Origin: Trinickia terrae
GTDB lineage: Bacteria; Pseudomonadota; Gammaproteobacteria; Burkholderiales; Burkholderiaceae
Reading direction: 5' to 3'
DNA length: 64,000 bases
NCBI RefSeq assembly: GCF_005144415.1
Contig: NZ_SWJE01000005.1
Coordinates: 229,828 to 293,827 of the forward strand
Shown one piece after another: positions 47,283 to 56,420 of this stretch; positions within the stretch are counted from its first letter, which is position 1, and each line of letters starts with the position of its first letter. The position numbers were made by a program, and so were the translations under genes. The notes beneath the pieces were generated by a model. It was not told where the DNA came from, searched no databases, and saw nothing but the letters and a program-made list of their open reading frames with translations.

Positions 47283-48086
47283 TCACGCCGCGCGCGGGGA
47301 AACCAGCGCGTCGAAATGCGCATAGGCTTCCGCCAGGCGCACGTCGTAGGCGTTCGCGCGGTAGTTGCGGCCGTTGTAGCCCTCGGCGAAATTCGCCCAG
47401 TTCCGCGCCTGCAAGGCGCGGTGCAGCGCCGGATTGCCATGGATGAAGGCGGCGAACGCGTCGAGCTGGCGCCGCTCGCTCTCTTCCATCGCCTCGACGA
47501 AGCGCTGCACGCTCGCATAGCCGAGCAGCTGCCAGTGAAAGCCCATGACCTGAAAGAGCCCCCAGCTGCACGACTCGAGCGCGGCGGTTCGCGATATGGT
47601 GATCGCACGGGCAAGGCGTTCGTATTCGGCCGCGCCGCCCGCGTAGCCGCCGGGCCGCGTGTTCACGATCTCCGGGTCGCGCGCGGCGCAGGCGTTCGCA
47701 TCCAGGCCGGCGCAGAGCAGGCGCCGGTACATGATGTGCCGCTCGAACAGGATCTTCGGCCGCCCGTCGAGCAGAAAGCCGAGGCCCGCCGTCTCGACGC
47801 TCATCACCGCGTAGAGGGTGCTGCGGGGCACGCCGAGCGTTGCGGCCGCGTCGGCAAGATCGGCCTTCCCCAGCAGATGGAAAGTGCGAGCCTGCTGCTC
47901 GAGCATTTCGCGCGTGCGGCTGCAGATCACGCCGGTATCGGCAATGCCGTGGCGCCGCTGAAACGATTCCAATGCGGACTTGGTCTTTTCGCCAAATACT
48001 CCATCCAGCTCCAGTGGGCCGTCCCTTAATAGAAGCGTCCGCTGGAGATAAAACACATCTTCGTTGCCGATTCCTTGCGTCGACAT
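47283..48086 (-). CDS. N-acetylmuramidase (DUF3380/PF11860 type) with peptidoglycan-binding domain
   Basis: 267 residues from the ATG at 48086, with GGGAG upstream. A PG_binding_1-type domain comes first (VFYLQRTLLLRDG, LDGVFGEKTKSALESFQRRH, about residues 9-65). The muramidase domain follows from about residue 90: VMSVETAGLGFLLDGRPKIL, FERHIMYRR, then SCSWGLFQVMGFHWQLLGY and NWANFAEGYNG. The Glu in SVET is the likely catalytic residue. No signal peptide is present, as in phage endolysins that pass through holins. It is first in the leftward chain muramidase, chitinase, holin, small membrane protein. Confidence 0.9.
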   Translation of the reverse strand: MSTQGIGNEDVFYLQRTLLLRDGPLELDGVFGEKTKSALESFQRRHGIADTGVICSRTREMLEQQARTFHLLGKADLADAAATLGVPRSTLYAVMSVETAGLGFLLDGRPKILFERHIMYRRLLCAGLDANACAARDPEIVNTRPGGYAGGAAEYERLARAITISRTAALESCSWGLFQVMGFHWQLLGYASVQRFVEAMEESERRQLDAFAAFIHGNPALHRALQARNWANFAEGYNGRNYRANAYDVRLAEAYAHFDALVSPRAA

Positions 48087-48517
48087 AACTGTCTCCCGCT
48101 TTGCTGAATTAATCGAATGTGATGGCGCTATTCGCGGCTTCTCGCGCTCGGGTATCGGCGCGATAGCGCATGGTGATGTCGGCGGGTTATGCAGTGCCAT
48201 AGAAGAGCGGCCGGCGAATGCGCTTTTCTCTTTCCAATTTCCGCGCGGCGCCGCCTGGGATTCGCGCAGGAGCGCGGCTGGCCGGGCACGGTTGAGCCGA
48301 AGGGGCAGGCGCAAGAACTCGTGGGGGATTTTAAAGGCCCCGCAGTATAGGAATATCTATATATACAAACTGTTCTGAATTTTATCGATTTATTTTATTG
48401 GATATACCCATTCTGCATATATGGCTGGCGCTAATTCGGTGGAGGCCTTTTCCATAGGTTGGCCGATTTTATCCCGCTACGCTGGGCTCCCTTTTCAACC
48501 ACCAAGAGGGATGTCCT
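48087..48517. promoter_or_regulatory. Divergent regulatory region between muramidase and regulator genes
   Basis: 431 bp with a sharp AT-rich core at about 48345-48425, unlike the GC-rich flanks. It should hold the promoters of both the leftward export operon and the regulator. No gene is visible. The AT-rich core is a plausible target for the winged-helix regulator and for H-NS-like silencing. Confidence 0.65.
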
Positions 48518-49342
48518 ATGAACCGCGTCGTGGATGGGTTTTACTTTGACTGGGACGGGGATCGCGTGGTGCGGGGAAGCATTGAAATAAAAATATCGGG
48601 TCAGGAAAAAATGCTGCTTCGTCTATTTGTGGATGGGGGCGAATCGGTAAAGACGAAAGACGACCTGCTCAATGCAGTGTGGGGGCGGCGAGCCCCTTTC
48701 GTGGACGAGCTGTATCTGACCCAGCTGATCTATCGCTTGCGCAAGTCGCTGCGTGCCGTGGGCCTGGGCGCGCACATCGTGACCGTGCCGCATGTCGGGT
48801 ATCGCTTCGTTCCCGTGCCGCTTGCCGAGGCGCCGGGCGGCGCGGACGAGCACGGCGCCTCCGCCGGGCAGGGCTTGCGGCGCACGCGCGGCATCTCCGG
48901 CCTGCTCGCCCGGCTCGGCCTGGCCGTCTCCGGGCCGCCGCGCTCGCCGGCCGCGCTGCCGTTCGAGCGCGACGCCCTGCTCATCGACGCCGATGCCGGC
49001 GTCGCGAGCTATCGCGGCGCCACGGCCAAGCTCACGCGGCTCGAGCAGCGGCTTCTCGCGGCCTTCACCGCGCGGCCGGACGCCGTGTTGCCGAAGCGGG
49101 AACTGATCGCCTGTATCTGGAGCGAGGCGGACGGCGTCGACGAAAACTGCCTGACGCAGCTCGCGTCGCGCCTGCGCCGGTCGCTGCACCCGCTCGGGCT
49201 GGACGACCGCGTCATCGCGATTCCCAAGGTCGGCTACTGCTTTCGCTCGCTGCCGCGGGGCACTGGCGACGATGCGGGGGATCCCGAACCACCCGCGAAG
49301 GTGTTCGGGCGTCATCGGCTCAAACTCGCTTTCTACCCGTAG
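48518..49342 (+). CDS. Transcriptional regulator with two OmpR/ToxR-type winged-helix domains
   Basis: 274 residues. Two Trans_reg_C-like domains are visible in the same chain: residues about 20-102 (LLRLFVDGGESVKTKDDLLN, TQLIYRLRKSLRAVG, TVPHVGYRF) and about 160-250 (LTRLEQRLLAAFTARPDAVL, LTQLASRLRRSLHPLG, AIPKVGYCF). They are joined by a Gly/Ala/Arg-rich linker. There is no receiver domain and no membrane span, so it is neither a response regulator nor a CadC/ToxR sensor. It faces the muramidase-chitinase operon and is its likely regulator. Confidence 0.85.
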   Translation: MNRVVDGFYFDWDGDRVVRGSIEIKISGQEKMLLRLFVDGGESVKTKDDLLNAVWGRRAPFVDELYLTQLIYRLRKSLRAVGLGAHIVTVPHVGYRFVPVPLAEAPGGADEHGASAGQGLRRTRGISGLLARLGLAVSGPPRSPAALPFERDALLIDADAGVASYRGATAKLTRLEQRLLAAFTARPDAVLPKRELIACIWSEADGVDENCLTQLASRLRRSLHPLGLDDRVIAIPKVGYCFRSLPRGTGDDAGDPEPPAKVFGRHRLKLAFYP

Positions 49343-49394
49343 CGGGCGGTTTGAGCGCCATGCCGCGCGCTGTCGCGGCATTCGAACAAAAAAA

Positions 49395-49420
49395 GCGGCG
49401 ATACGCGAACGTACCGCCGC
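49395..49420 (-). terminator. Intrinsic terminator for the leftward 49446-52001 gene
   Basis: An 11-bp stem with one mismatch (GCGGCGATACG / CGTACCGCCGC) and a CGAA loop. On the minus strand it is followed by seven T. It lies 26 bp after the stop of the large minus-strand gene. Confidence 0.75.
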
Positions 49421-49445
49421 CGGAAAAATGAGCGCGATCGCCCCG

Positions 49446-52001
49446 TCAGTTCCCGGTGCGCAGCGAGATCGGACCGTCCATGTACGCTGCGATCTTTGCG
49501 CCGGTCCACGGGCCGGTCCTGCCGATATCGCGGACGATGCCGGTCGTCGCGCCCCCGCCGAGCTGCACCGAGAAGATGCCGCGCAGCGGGAAGTCGCCGT
49601 AGGCGGGCTGGCCGAGGTCGAACGGCCCGCGCGTGAACAGCTTGCCGACCGGCTCGTTCGTATAAGGCGCCGGGAAGTGGGCCGGCAAGCGGAAGTTGCG
49701 CACGGTGGCGTTGATGTTATCGGCGTCGGCGCCGATTTCCGGCTGCCCGAACAGATAGCTGCCGCCCGTGCCCCAGTTCTGCGAATCGAACGGATCGGCG
49801 ACGGCGTCCGACGCGTCCGGCAGACGGCTCGCCGGATACTGCCACGGCATGACGGGCTTCTTCAGGCGCCGGCTCAGCCACTTCACGAAGTCGAAGAAGC
49901 GCGGCCATTCGTGCGGAGCGCCGTAGCAGTAGCTGTTCCAGTACGAACGCAGGGTCAGGTCGTCGGCTTCGTAGCGGTCGACCGCGTGGAAATCGGCGCC
50001 GTAGTCGCCGTCGAATACCCCGGCCTTCAAGGCGTATTCGCCGGTGCTTTCCGCATAGGCCTTCACGTCCGCGTCGCCGTAGACCCACGTCGATCCGCCC
50101 ACGCCCCACAGGTTGCTCTGCCAGCCCAGCGAGACCTTGCCGCCCGCCACGGCGCGCGTGAGCCAGTTGACGCTGCGCACGTAGCCGCGGAGGTCTTCCG
50201 TGATGTCGTCGGGGATGACGAGCGCCGCCGGCAGCCGGCCGCGCCGCACGGATTCGGCGATCGCCTCCTGCAGCGGCGCGCGCACCGGCACCGTGCCGCC
50301 GTCGATCGGACCGGTGACGGGCAGGTTCTCCTGCTGGCAGGCGCCGAGGAAGTCGGGATTGACGATGACGGCTCCCGCCACGGGATGATCGGCGTCGGCG
50401 GCATCGCGCAGCAGCGACAACGTGAGGATGTAATTCGCGTAGGCGTACTTGTGCCGTTCGGCGCTCTTCAGGATCGACTTCGTGTCGCCGAGCGACAGGT
50501 TGCAGGTGTACGAGATCATGATCGGCAGCACGCGGTGGCCGCCGCCCACCTGGGCTTCGATGCCGCGCGCGAGCTGGATCGTCCGCTCGGTCGCGTAGTC
50601 GCGGTCGAGATAGGTGTTGTCGTCGCCGGCGCCGTCGTTGCCCGCGTACTTGAAGATCGCCGAGGCCCGCGCCGCCGCGAAATCGTCCTGGTTGGTCGGC
50701 GTGAGCTGCGCGCACGCGCCGAAGCTCAGGAACCCGGGGAAGCCCGGCACGACGAGGTTCGCCGAGCGCTTGATGCGGACCGAAAGCGGCGTGCCCGCCG
50801 ACGCATCGAACTCGGCCGGCTGCGCCTCGACCGTATAGATCACGCCGTTGTCGATGAAATCGCTCACCTGCGCCGTATAGCTGCCAGGCTCGAGCAGCGA
50901 CGGGAACGCCGTCGTGCCGTTCTGCAGGGAGAGGCGCGCGGCGTAATCGGCATCGGCGCGGGCGAGGCGCAGCAGGAACGTGTTCGGCAGCGGCGTATCG
51001 GTCTCGACCGCGACCGGCTGCGAGATGTACCCGGTCGTGTCTAGCTTCCTGCGCTCGACGGAGGACCAGTCGATCTTCACGCCGATCAGCGCCGTGCCGA
51101 GCGTGAAGCCGAGCGGCTCGAAGGTGTACTCGTAGTTGTTGAGGCGTATCGTCCGCGTGCGGACTTCGACGCTGCCTTGCGCCGGCAGGCCGCTGACCGG
51201 CGTCGTGTGGCCGACGGCGCTGTCGAAGCTCGCGAGCACGGCGCCTGTTGCGGTTTCGACGATGTCGACGGCGAGCGTTTCCGTGCCCAGTTCGTCGAAG
51301 AGGTCCTGCGACACGGTGACATCGAGCGCCCCGTGCTTGACGACGCGCCCGAACGTCACGCGCAGCGACACGCTTTGCCCGGCGGTCACGGTGATCGAGG
51401 CCGCCGACGGCACCACCGGCGCGCTGACGGTGCCGCCTCCGGTGGCGACCGGCGCGGCGCTGACCGCGTAGGTGCCGGCGGGCAGCGTGACGTCCTGAAC
51501 GGCGCCATAGGTCAGCGAGACATCCTCGACGATCGTGCCGTACTGGAAGCGCACCACGGGGCTCACGTCCGCGAGCGCCGGATCGGGGCAGGCCGCGACG
51601 TCGGCCTTGACCGTGCCGCCGACGTCGGGTTCTTCGTCGGTGCTGAGCACGAACGAATCGAAGTACTGCTGCGCCGCCTCGCCGCGCAGGTCGCCGCCGA
51701 CGCCGATGTGCAGCGTGACCGCGCGTCCCGGCGCATAGCGCGGCGCTTTGAGGAAGATCTTGAGCGTCACGTCATAGAGCTTTTCGGCGATGGGCGCGTT
51801 GACGACGTCGACGGCGGCGTCGAGCCACGGGTCGGCGTTGACGCTGCCCTGGGTGACTTCCGCCGGAGACTTGAAGTTCAGGAAGAGGTACTGCTGCGCG
51901 ACGAGGCTGCTCCCATCCGCGTTCTTGATGCCGGAGACGACGAAGGTGCTCCACCATTCGCTGGCGCCTTCGGCACTGACTTGTGCAACGAGCTTGGTCA
52001 T
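49446..52001 (-). CDS. Large signal-less protein, probably exported; function unknown
   Basis: 851 residues from the ATG at 52001 with AGGA 7 bases upstream. The frame is open 50 codons further but without protein character. The N-terminal half is a chain of beta-rich domains (SLTYGAVQDVTLPAGTYAVS, VTAGQSVSLRVTFGRVVKHG and similar stretches). The C-terminal half (from about residue 430) looks like an alpha/beta barrel: FLSFGACAQLT, LPIMISYTCNLSLGD, VAGAVIVNPDFLGAC, VSLGWQSNLWGVGG and KKPVMPWQYPASRLP. This suggests a glycoside-hydrolase-like fold, but I cannot name a family. It has no signal peptide, like the chitinase, and lies beside the same regulator. Confidence 0.7.
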   Translation of the reverse strand: MTKLVAQVSAEGASEWWSTFVVSGIKNADGSSLVAQQYLFLNFKSPAEVTQGSVNADPWLDAAVDVVNAPIAEKLYDVTLKIFLKAPRYAPGRAVTLHIGVGGDLRGEAAQQYFDSFVLSTDEEPDVGGTVKADVAACPDPALADVSPVVRFQYGTIVEDVSLTYGAVQDVTLPAGTYAVSAAPVATGGGTVSAPVVPSAASITVTAGQSVSLRVTFGRVVKHGALDVTVSQDLFDELGTETLAVDIVETATGAVLASFDSAVGHTTPVSGLPAQGSVEVRTRTIRLNNYEYTFEPLGFTLGTALIGVKIDWSSVERRKLDTTGYISQPVAVETDTPLPNTFLLRLARADADYAARLSLQNGTTAFPSLLEPGSYTAQVSDFIDNGVIYTVEAQPAEFDASAGTPLSVRIKRSANLVVPGFPGFLSFGACAQLTPTNQDDFAAARASAIFKYAGNDGAGDDNTYLDRDYATERTIQLARGIEAQVGGGHRVLPIMISYTCNLSLGDTKSILKSAERHKYAYANYILTLSLLRDAADADHPVAGAVIVNPDFLGACQQENLPVTGPIDGGTVPVRAPLQEAIAESVRRGRLPAALVIPDDITEDLRGYVRSVNWLTRAVAGGKVSLGWQSNLWGVGGSTWVYGDADVKAYAESTGEYALKAGVFDGDYGADFHAVDRYEADDLTLRSYWNSYCYGAPHEWPRFFDFVKWLSRRLKKPVMPWQYPASRLPDASDAVADPFDSQNWGTGGSYLFGQPEIGADADNINATVRNFRLPAHFPAPYTNEPVGKLFTRGPFDLGQPAYGDFPLRGIFSVQLGGGATTGIVRDIGRTGPWTGAKIAAYMDGPISLRTGN

Positions 52002-52269
52002 GTCGGATCCTGGTGAGAAGAAGAGAGATGAATCGGCACGTACGCCGCAAGCGGGCGATACGTGGCGAACATCGTCGCGGCCGGGTCCGGGCGCAGAAAT
52101 GGAGCAGCGATGGAAGAGGGTGCTGGCGTGGATGGAGGAACGCCGGCGCAAGGGCGATGCGCCGGGTTATAGCTGGAAGAGTTTGCTGTTGCAGCTGGGG
52201 GCGGGGCCGGGTCCTAGAGCGTATCTTGCGGGGCGCTGATGTTGTGTTGTTTCCCAAGGCTTACGTGAA
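52002..52269. other. Upstream region of the large signal-less gene
   Basis: 268 bp directly upstream of 49446-52001 on its strand; likely its promoter region. With the repeat copies to the right, the whole 52002-52909 stretch contains no recognisable gene. Confidence 0.45.
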
Positions 52270-52398
52270 AACTTTGAATTCGCAGCGTTCCGTATAGTCC
52301 GTCCCTCCCCGGGACCGGGGTCACTTTTGTCCTTGCCAAAAGTAACCAAAAGCGCGTCCTGGGCGGACGGCCTTGGCCCGGAGGCACTCAGTCCTGTT
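52270..52398 (-). repeat. Dispersed repeat, copy B (inverted, diverged)
   Basis: Reverse complement of the core in copies A and C with several substitutions. Its outer part extends to about 52490-52545 and resembles the left part of copy A. Confidence 0.8.
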
Positions 52399-52683
52399 GG
52401 CGGTAGCGTTCAGGGGGCTACCGTTGTCGCTCGCCGCAGGTCCCGTTAGCACGCGGCACTGAATTACGCAGAGTCGAATCAAATCAATGCCGATAGTCAG
52501 CAAAGGCCCGAAGAGCCATGTCTCGCGATGCGGCGCATGCGCTCGTGCTCACATCCAATCGCAGGCAACGTGGGGCGCAGCCAGACCGATGTCTTCCATT
52601 TGTTTCGTCGCAAGGCCATTCGGTGCCACGTGCTAACGGGACGCACAGCGAGCGGTAACAGATGCCCCCAGAACGCTATCGCC

Positions 52684-52813
52684 AACAGGACTGAGTGCGC
52701 TTCGGCCGAGGCCGTCCGCCGAGGACGCGCTTTTGGTTACTTTTGGCAAGGACAAAAGTGACCCCGGTCCCGGGGAGGGACGGACTGTACGGAACGCTGC
52801 GAAATCAAAGTTG
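52684..52813 (+). repeat. Dispersed repeat, copy C (130-bp core)
   Basis: Reads identical to copy A at 43411-43540 over 130 bp. With copy B it forms a large inverted pair around about 285 bp of unique sequence. Confidence 0.85.
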
Positions 52814-52909
52814 CACGACAACGACAACCAACCGTAAACGAACCAAACCAAACCAAACCAAACCCTTTGCACGGAAACGCACCGTGCCTGTAATTAGCGC
52901 GAACACGCC

Positions 52910-53683
52910 CTAGACCGCGAACAGCCTTCCGAACTGCGGCAGAGCATCGGCGACGCCCGCGAGCCGCAGCGCATGCCAAGCCATCGCGTGATTGCTCGAC
53001 GTCACGGGCTTGCCGAGTTCGGACTCGATTTCGGTGACGGTATCCGCGAGCCGCAGGCTCGTGCAGGAGACGAACACCGCTTCGACATCGGCGCGTTCGC
53101 CGAGCGCGAGCACCGCGCGGCGGATCGAGGCGGCGTCGATGCGCGCGACTTCGTTGTCGTCGCTGTGCTCGAACGATCCCATCCGCACGACGTTCAGGCC
53201 GCGCGCCTGGAGATAGTCGCGCATCGCGTCGTTGATGCGCCGCACGTACGGCGTAAGCAGCGCGATGCGGCGCATGCCGAGCTTCTCGAACCCGGCGCGC
53301 GCCGCCGTGATCGGCGTCGTGCACGCCACGCCGGGCCGCGCCTCGCGGATTCTCGCGAACACGGTTTCCTCGCCGAGCACCATCGACGCCGACGTGCAGC
53401 CGAACGCCACCACGTCGAGCCGTTCGCCGGGCCGGATCACCGCGGCGCCGGGGGCGATGCGTCCATCCATGTCGAGGAGCGTCTCCGGCGTGATCTGCGC
53501 CGGGCTCGCGACGCGGCTCTCATAGAGCGCGACGCCGTCGAGCGCGAGCAGCTTGCGCCACTCGTGCTCGATCGTGTTGTCGGTGGCCAGCACGATCAAG
53601 CCGATCGACGCGCGGCGCGCCGTGCCTTCGTCCAGCGTGAAGGGCAGGCGCAGGTAGTCGTCTGCGGAAGCGTCGGCAGTCAT
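52910..53683 (-). CDS. Asp/Glu-racemase-superfamily enzyme (maleate isomerase-like)
   Basis: 257 residues from the ATG at 53683, overlapping the dadA-like stop (ATGA). The open frame continues upstream but only as an antisense shadow. Two Cys motifs sit at FGCTSAS (C96) and SCTSLR (C207), 111 apart, close to the spacing of the two catalytic Cys in maleate cis-trans isomerase. Arylmalonate decarboxylases keep only the second. So an isomerase or racemase is more likely than a decarboxylase. Coupling to an amino-acid dehydrogenase and an importer points to catabolism of an unusual or D-configured substrate. Confidence 0.8.
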   Translation of the reverse strand: MTADASADDYLRLPFTLDEGTARRASIGLIVLATDNTIEHEWRKLLALDGVALYESRVASPAQITPETLLDMDGRIAPGAAVIRPGERLDVVAFGCTSASMVLGEETVFARIREARPGVACTTPITAARAGFEKLGMRRIALLTPYVRRINDAMRDYLQARGLNVVRMGSFEHSDDNEVARIDAASIRRAVLALGERADVEAVFVSCTSLRLADTVTEIESELGKPVTSSNHAMAWHALRLAGVADALPQFGRLFAV

Positions 53684-54924
53684 TTCATCGTCAATCCGGT
53701 GATGTCCAGTTCCGGTGCGCGGCCTTGCATGATGTCGGCGAGCACGCGCGCGGTGCCGCACGACATCGTCCAGCCCATGTGTCCGTGGCCGGTGTTGATG
53801 AAGAGGTTGCGGTGGCGGGTCGCGCCGATGATCGGCGTGCCCTCGGGCGTCATCGGCCGCAGGCCCGCCCAGTACGACGGGCGGCTGTAGTCCGCGCCGT
53901 TGGGGAAGAGGCCGCGCGCGGCGGCGAGCATGTGCGTGAAGTCGGCGGGCGTGTGCCGCGTGTCGTAGCCCGCGAACTCCGCCGTCGCCGTGAAGCGCAG
54001 CCGGTTGCCGAAGCGCGCCCACGCGACGAGGTTCTTTTCGTCGACGCCGCCGATCGCGGGCGGCGTGTGGCCGGTTTCGACGGGCAGCGTCACCGAGTAG
54101 CCCTTCACCGGATACACCGGTATCCGGTAGCCGAGCTTGCGTCCGAGGAATGGCGAGTAGGAGCCGAGCGCGAGCACGTAGCGGTCGCCCTTTATCGGGC
54201 CGCGCGAGGTCTCGATCTGGTCGATGCGCTCGGCGCTGGCGTCCGCGCCGCGGATGTCAGTGTCGAACTGGAATGTGACGCCGAGCGCCACGCACCGTTC
54301 GTAGAGCGCGCGCGTGAACAGGTATGCGTCGCCGCTTTCGTCGGTCGGGCAGTAGATCGCGCCGGCCAGCTCGTCGCGGGCGGCGGCGAGCGCGGGTTCC
54401 TTCAGGATCGCGTCCTGCGGCGTGAGCGTCTCGAGCGGCAGGCCGTTCTCGGTGAGGATCGACATATGCGCGACACCGCTCGCGAAGGCCGCTTCGTCGC
54501 GGTAGAGGTAGAGCAAGCCGCGGCCGATGCGTTCGTAAGCGAGCTGTTCGGCGGCGGTAAGCGCATGCAGCTGCGCTTGCGAATAGCGGCACAGCCGGAC
54601 CTTGCGCGAGGTGTTCAGGCGCGAGCGCTCCTCGGTGCAGTTCTGCAGAAACAGCCAGCACCAGGCCCACATGCGCCAGTCGGCCTTGAGTCTCAGGCGC
54701 AGCGCCTGACGCTCGTCGAACAGCGACTTCAGCAGGATCTTCGGCGCGCGCGGCGATGCCCAGGTGTACGAATGTCCGGGCGCGACGAGGCCCGCGTTGG
54801 CGAAGCTCGTCTCGAGCGCGACGCCCGCGCGGCGCTCGACGACGACGACTTCGTCGCCCGCCTTCGCGAGGAAGTACGCCGACGTGACCCCGACAATGCC
54901 GCCGCCCAGCACGATCGTCTTCAT
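53680..54924 (-). CDS. D-amino acid dehydrogenase, DadA-like FAD enzyme
   Basis: 414 residues, standard DadA length. The FAD-binding start is intact (VLGGGIVGVTSAYFLAKAGD, then VVVVER). Family blocks include SFANAGLVAPGHSYTWASP, KADWRMWAWCWLFLQNCT, YPVKGYSVTLPV, and near the end SYWAGLRPMTPEGTPIIG with NLFINTGHGHMGWTMSCGTA. It oxidises D-amino acids to keto acids and feeds electrons to the respiratory chain. No alanine racemase gene is next to it; an isomerase-like gene is. It is divergent from the ABC importer across a 287-bp region that should carry both promoters. Confidence 0.9.
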   Translation of the reverse strand: MKTIVLGGGIVGVTSAYFLAKAGDEVVVVERRAGVALETSFANAGLVAPGHSYTWASPRAPKILLKSLFDERQALRLRLKADWRMWAWCWLFLQNCTEERSRLNTSRKVRLCRYSQAQLHALTAAEQLAYERIGRGLLYLYRDEAAFASGVAHMSILTENGLPLETLTPQDAILKEPALAAARDELAGAIYCPTDESGDAYLFTRALYERCVALGVTFQFDTDIRGADASAERIDQIETSRGPIKGDRYVLALGSYSPFLGRKLGYRIPVYPVKGYSVTLPVETGHTPPAIGGVDEKNLVAWARFGNRLRFTATAEFAGYDTRHTPADFTHMLAAARGLFPNGADYSRPSYWAGLRPMTPEGTPIIGATRHRNLFINTGHGHMGWTMSCGTARVLADIMQGRAPELDITGLTMK

Positions 54925-55211
54925 GGATGGCCTCTGATCGGTAGAGCCGGCCTGATTCCAGAATAGTACGGAAAGCCATGGCGTTCAGACGCATATTGTC
55001 TGACGTGGGCCCTGTACGTGTTTCCACTTCCTTCATATCAGGGGGAACGAGACCTATCATGAAGCGAGCGCTTTCGGGGCTGCAATCCGATCTACCCGAT
55101 AGCCGGGCCGCCGCATCCATTCGCGACACGGCAGCATCCCGTTCATGGCGGGCCCTCCTGACACCCCTCGCCCGAAACGCGCCGATTCTTCCTAAAACAA
55201 GGAGAAACGAA

Positions 55212-56414
55212 ATGTCCACTGGAAACGTTGGTGCGCCTCGCGCGAAGAAACTCATGCTGCGGCCGCTGGCGCTCGCGCCGCTCGCCGCCTTGGCCGTCGC
55301 GGCCGGTCTTGCGCCGGGGCTCGCGCAAAGTCAGGGCGACACGATCAAGATCGGCGTGCCGGTGCCGCTCTCGGGCAGCTCCGCGAATGCCGGCCAGGAT
55401 ATCGTCGACGGCGCCAAGCTCGCGGCCGCCAAGATCAACGCGGCGGGCGGCGTGCTCGGCAAGCAGATCGAGCTCGTGCCCGAAGACGATGCCTGCGACG
55501 CGCAGACGGCCGTGCAGGCGGCGCAGAAGCTGATCGACGCGGGCGTCGTGGCGGTGGCGGGCGGCTATTGCTCGAGCGCCGCGCTGCCCGAGCTGACCGC
55601 GCTCCATCGTGCGGGAATTCCCTATGTGCTCGATGCATCGACCAATCCCCAGTTGACCGAGATGGGTTGGAACAACGTGTTCCGCACGATCGGCCGCGAC
55701 GACGAGCAAGGTCCGTTCGCCGCCGGCTTCATGAAGAATTTCCTGCACGCGAAGCACGTCGCCGTGATCGACGACAACACGACCTACTCCAAGGGCCTCG
55801 CGCAGAACACGGTGTCGGCGTTGAAGAGCCAGGGGGTCGACGTCGTCTACGCGAACTCGATCACGCCGGGCCAGATGGACTACTCGCCGACGCTCACCAA
55901 GGTCAACTCGCTGAACCCCGACGTCATCTACTACACGGGCTACTTCGCGGAAGGCGGGCTGATGGTGAAGGAGGCGCGCCAGCTCGGCTACAAGGCGACC
56001 TTCATGGGCGGAGACGCCAACAACGACCCGACGCTGTTCAAGACGGCCGGGCCGGCGGCCGAGGGCATGATTATCACCACCGCGCCGCTCGCGCAGTTTC
56101 TCTCGACCGCGCACGGCTACGTCGACGACTACACGAAGGCCTACGGGCAGGCGCCCGGACCTTACTCGGTCTATGAGTACGACGCGGTCGGCGTGACGGC
56201 GAAGGCGATCGCCGACGCGAAATCGACGAAGCCTGAAGCGATCGTCGCTGCGTTGCACAAGATCACCGATTACAAGGGCGTGACCGGCTCGATCGGCTTC
56301 AACCCGAAAGGCGATCGCAGCCGCGCGGTCTACGTCACGGTGATCGTGCACGGCGACGAGTTCAAGCCGTACCAGGAACTCAGCTCGGGTGGGAAGTGGA
56401 TGGCGATGAAGTAG
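55212..56414 (+). CDS. Branched-chain-type amino acid ABC transporter, periplasmic binding protein
   Basis: 400 residues from the ATG at 55212, which has AAGGAG 8 bases upstream. The frame is open back to 54978 but without a ribosome site. A signal peptide is clear (PLAALAVAAGLAPGLAQSQG). The mature part is LivK-like: IKIGVPVPLSGSSANAGQDI, GGVLGKQIELVPEDDACD, GGYCSSAALPEL and YYTGYFAEGGLMVKEARQLG. It binds the substrate in the periplasm for the permease encoded by the next genes. The neighbouring DadA-like gene suggests a D-amino acid or unusual amino acid as substrate. Confidence 0.93.
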   Translation: MSTGNVGAPRAKKLMLRPLALAPLAALAVAAGLAPGLAQSQGDTIKIGVPVPLSGSSANAGQDIVDGAKLAAAKINAAGGVLGKQIELVPEDDACDAQTAVQAAQKLIDAGVVAVAGGYCSSAALPELTALHRAGIPYVLDASTNPQLTEMGWNNVFRTIGRDDEQGPFAAGFMKNFLHAKHVAVIDDNTTYSKGLAQNTVSALKSQGVDVVYANSITPGQMDYSPTLTKVNSLNPDVIYYTGYFAEGGLMVKEARQLGYKATFMGGDANNDPTLFKTAGPAAEGMIITTAPLAQFLSTAHGYVDDYTKAYGQAPGPYSVYEYDAVGVTAKAIADAKSTKPEAIVAALHKITDYKGVTGSIGFNPKGDRSRAVYVTVIVHGDEFKPYQELSSGGKWMAMK

Positions 56415-56420
56415 GGCAGC

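Noticed and set aside
43630-48086. Prophage lysis module
   Set aside because: There are no capsid, tail, integrase or terminase genes near, and a chitinase lies inside the operon, so an export cassette fits better.
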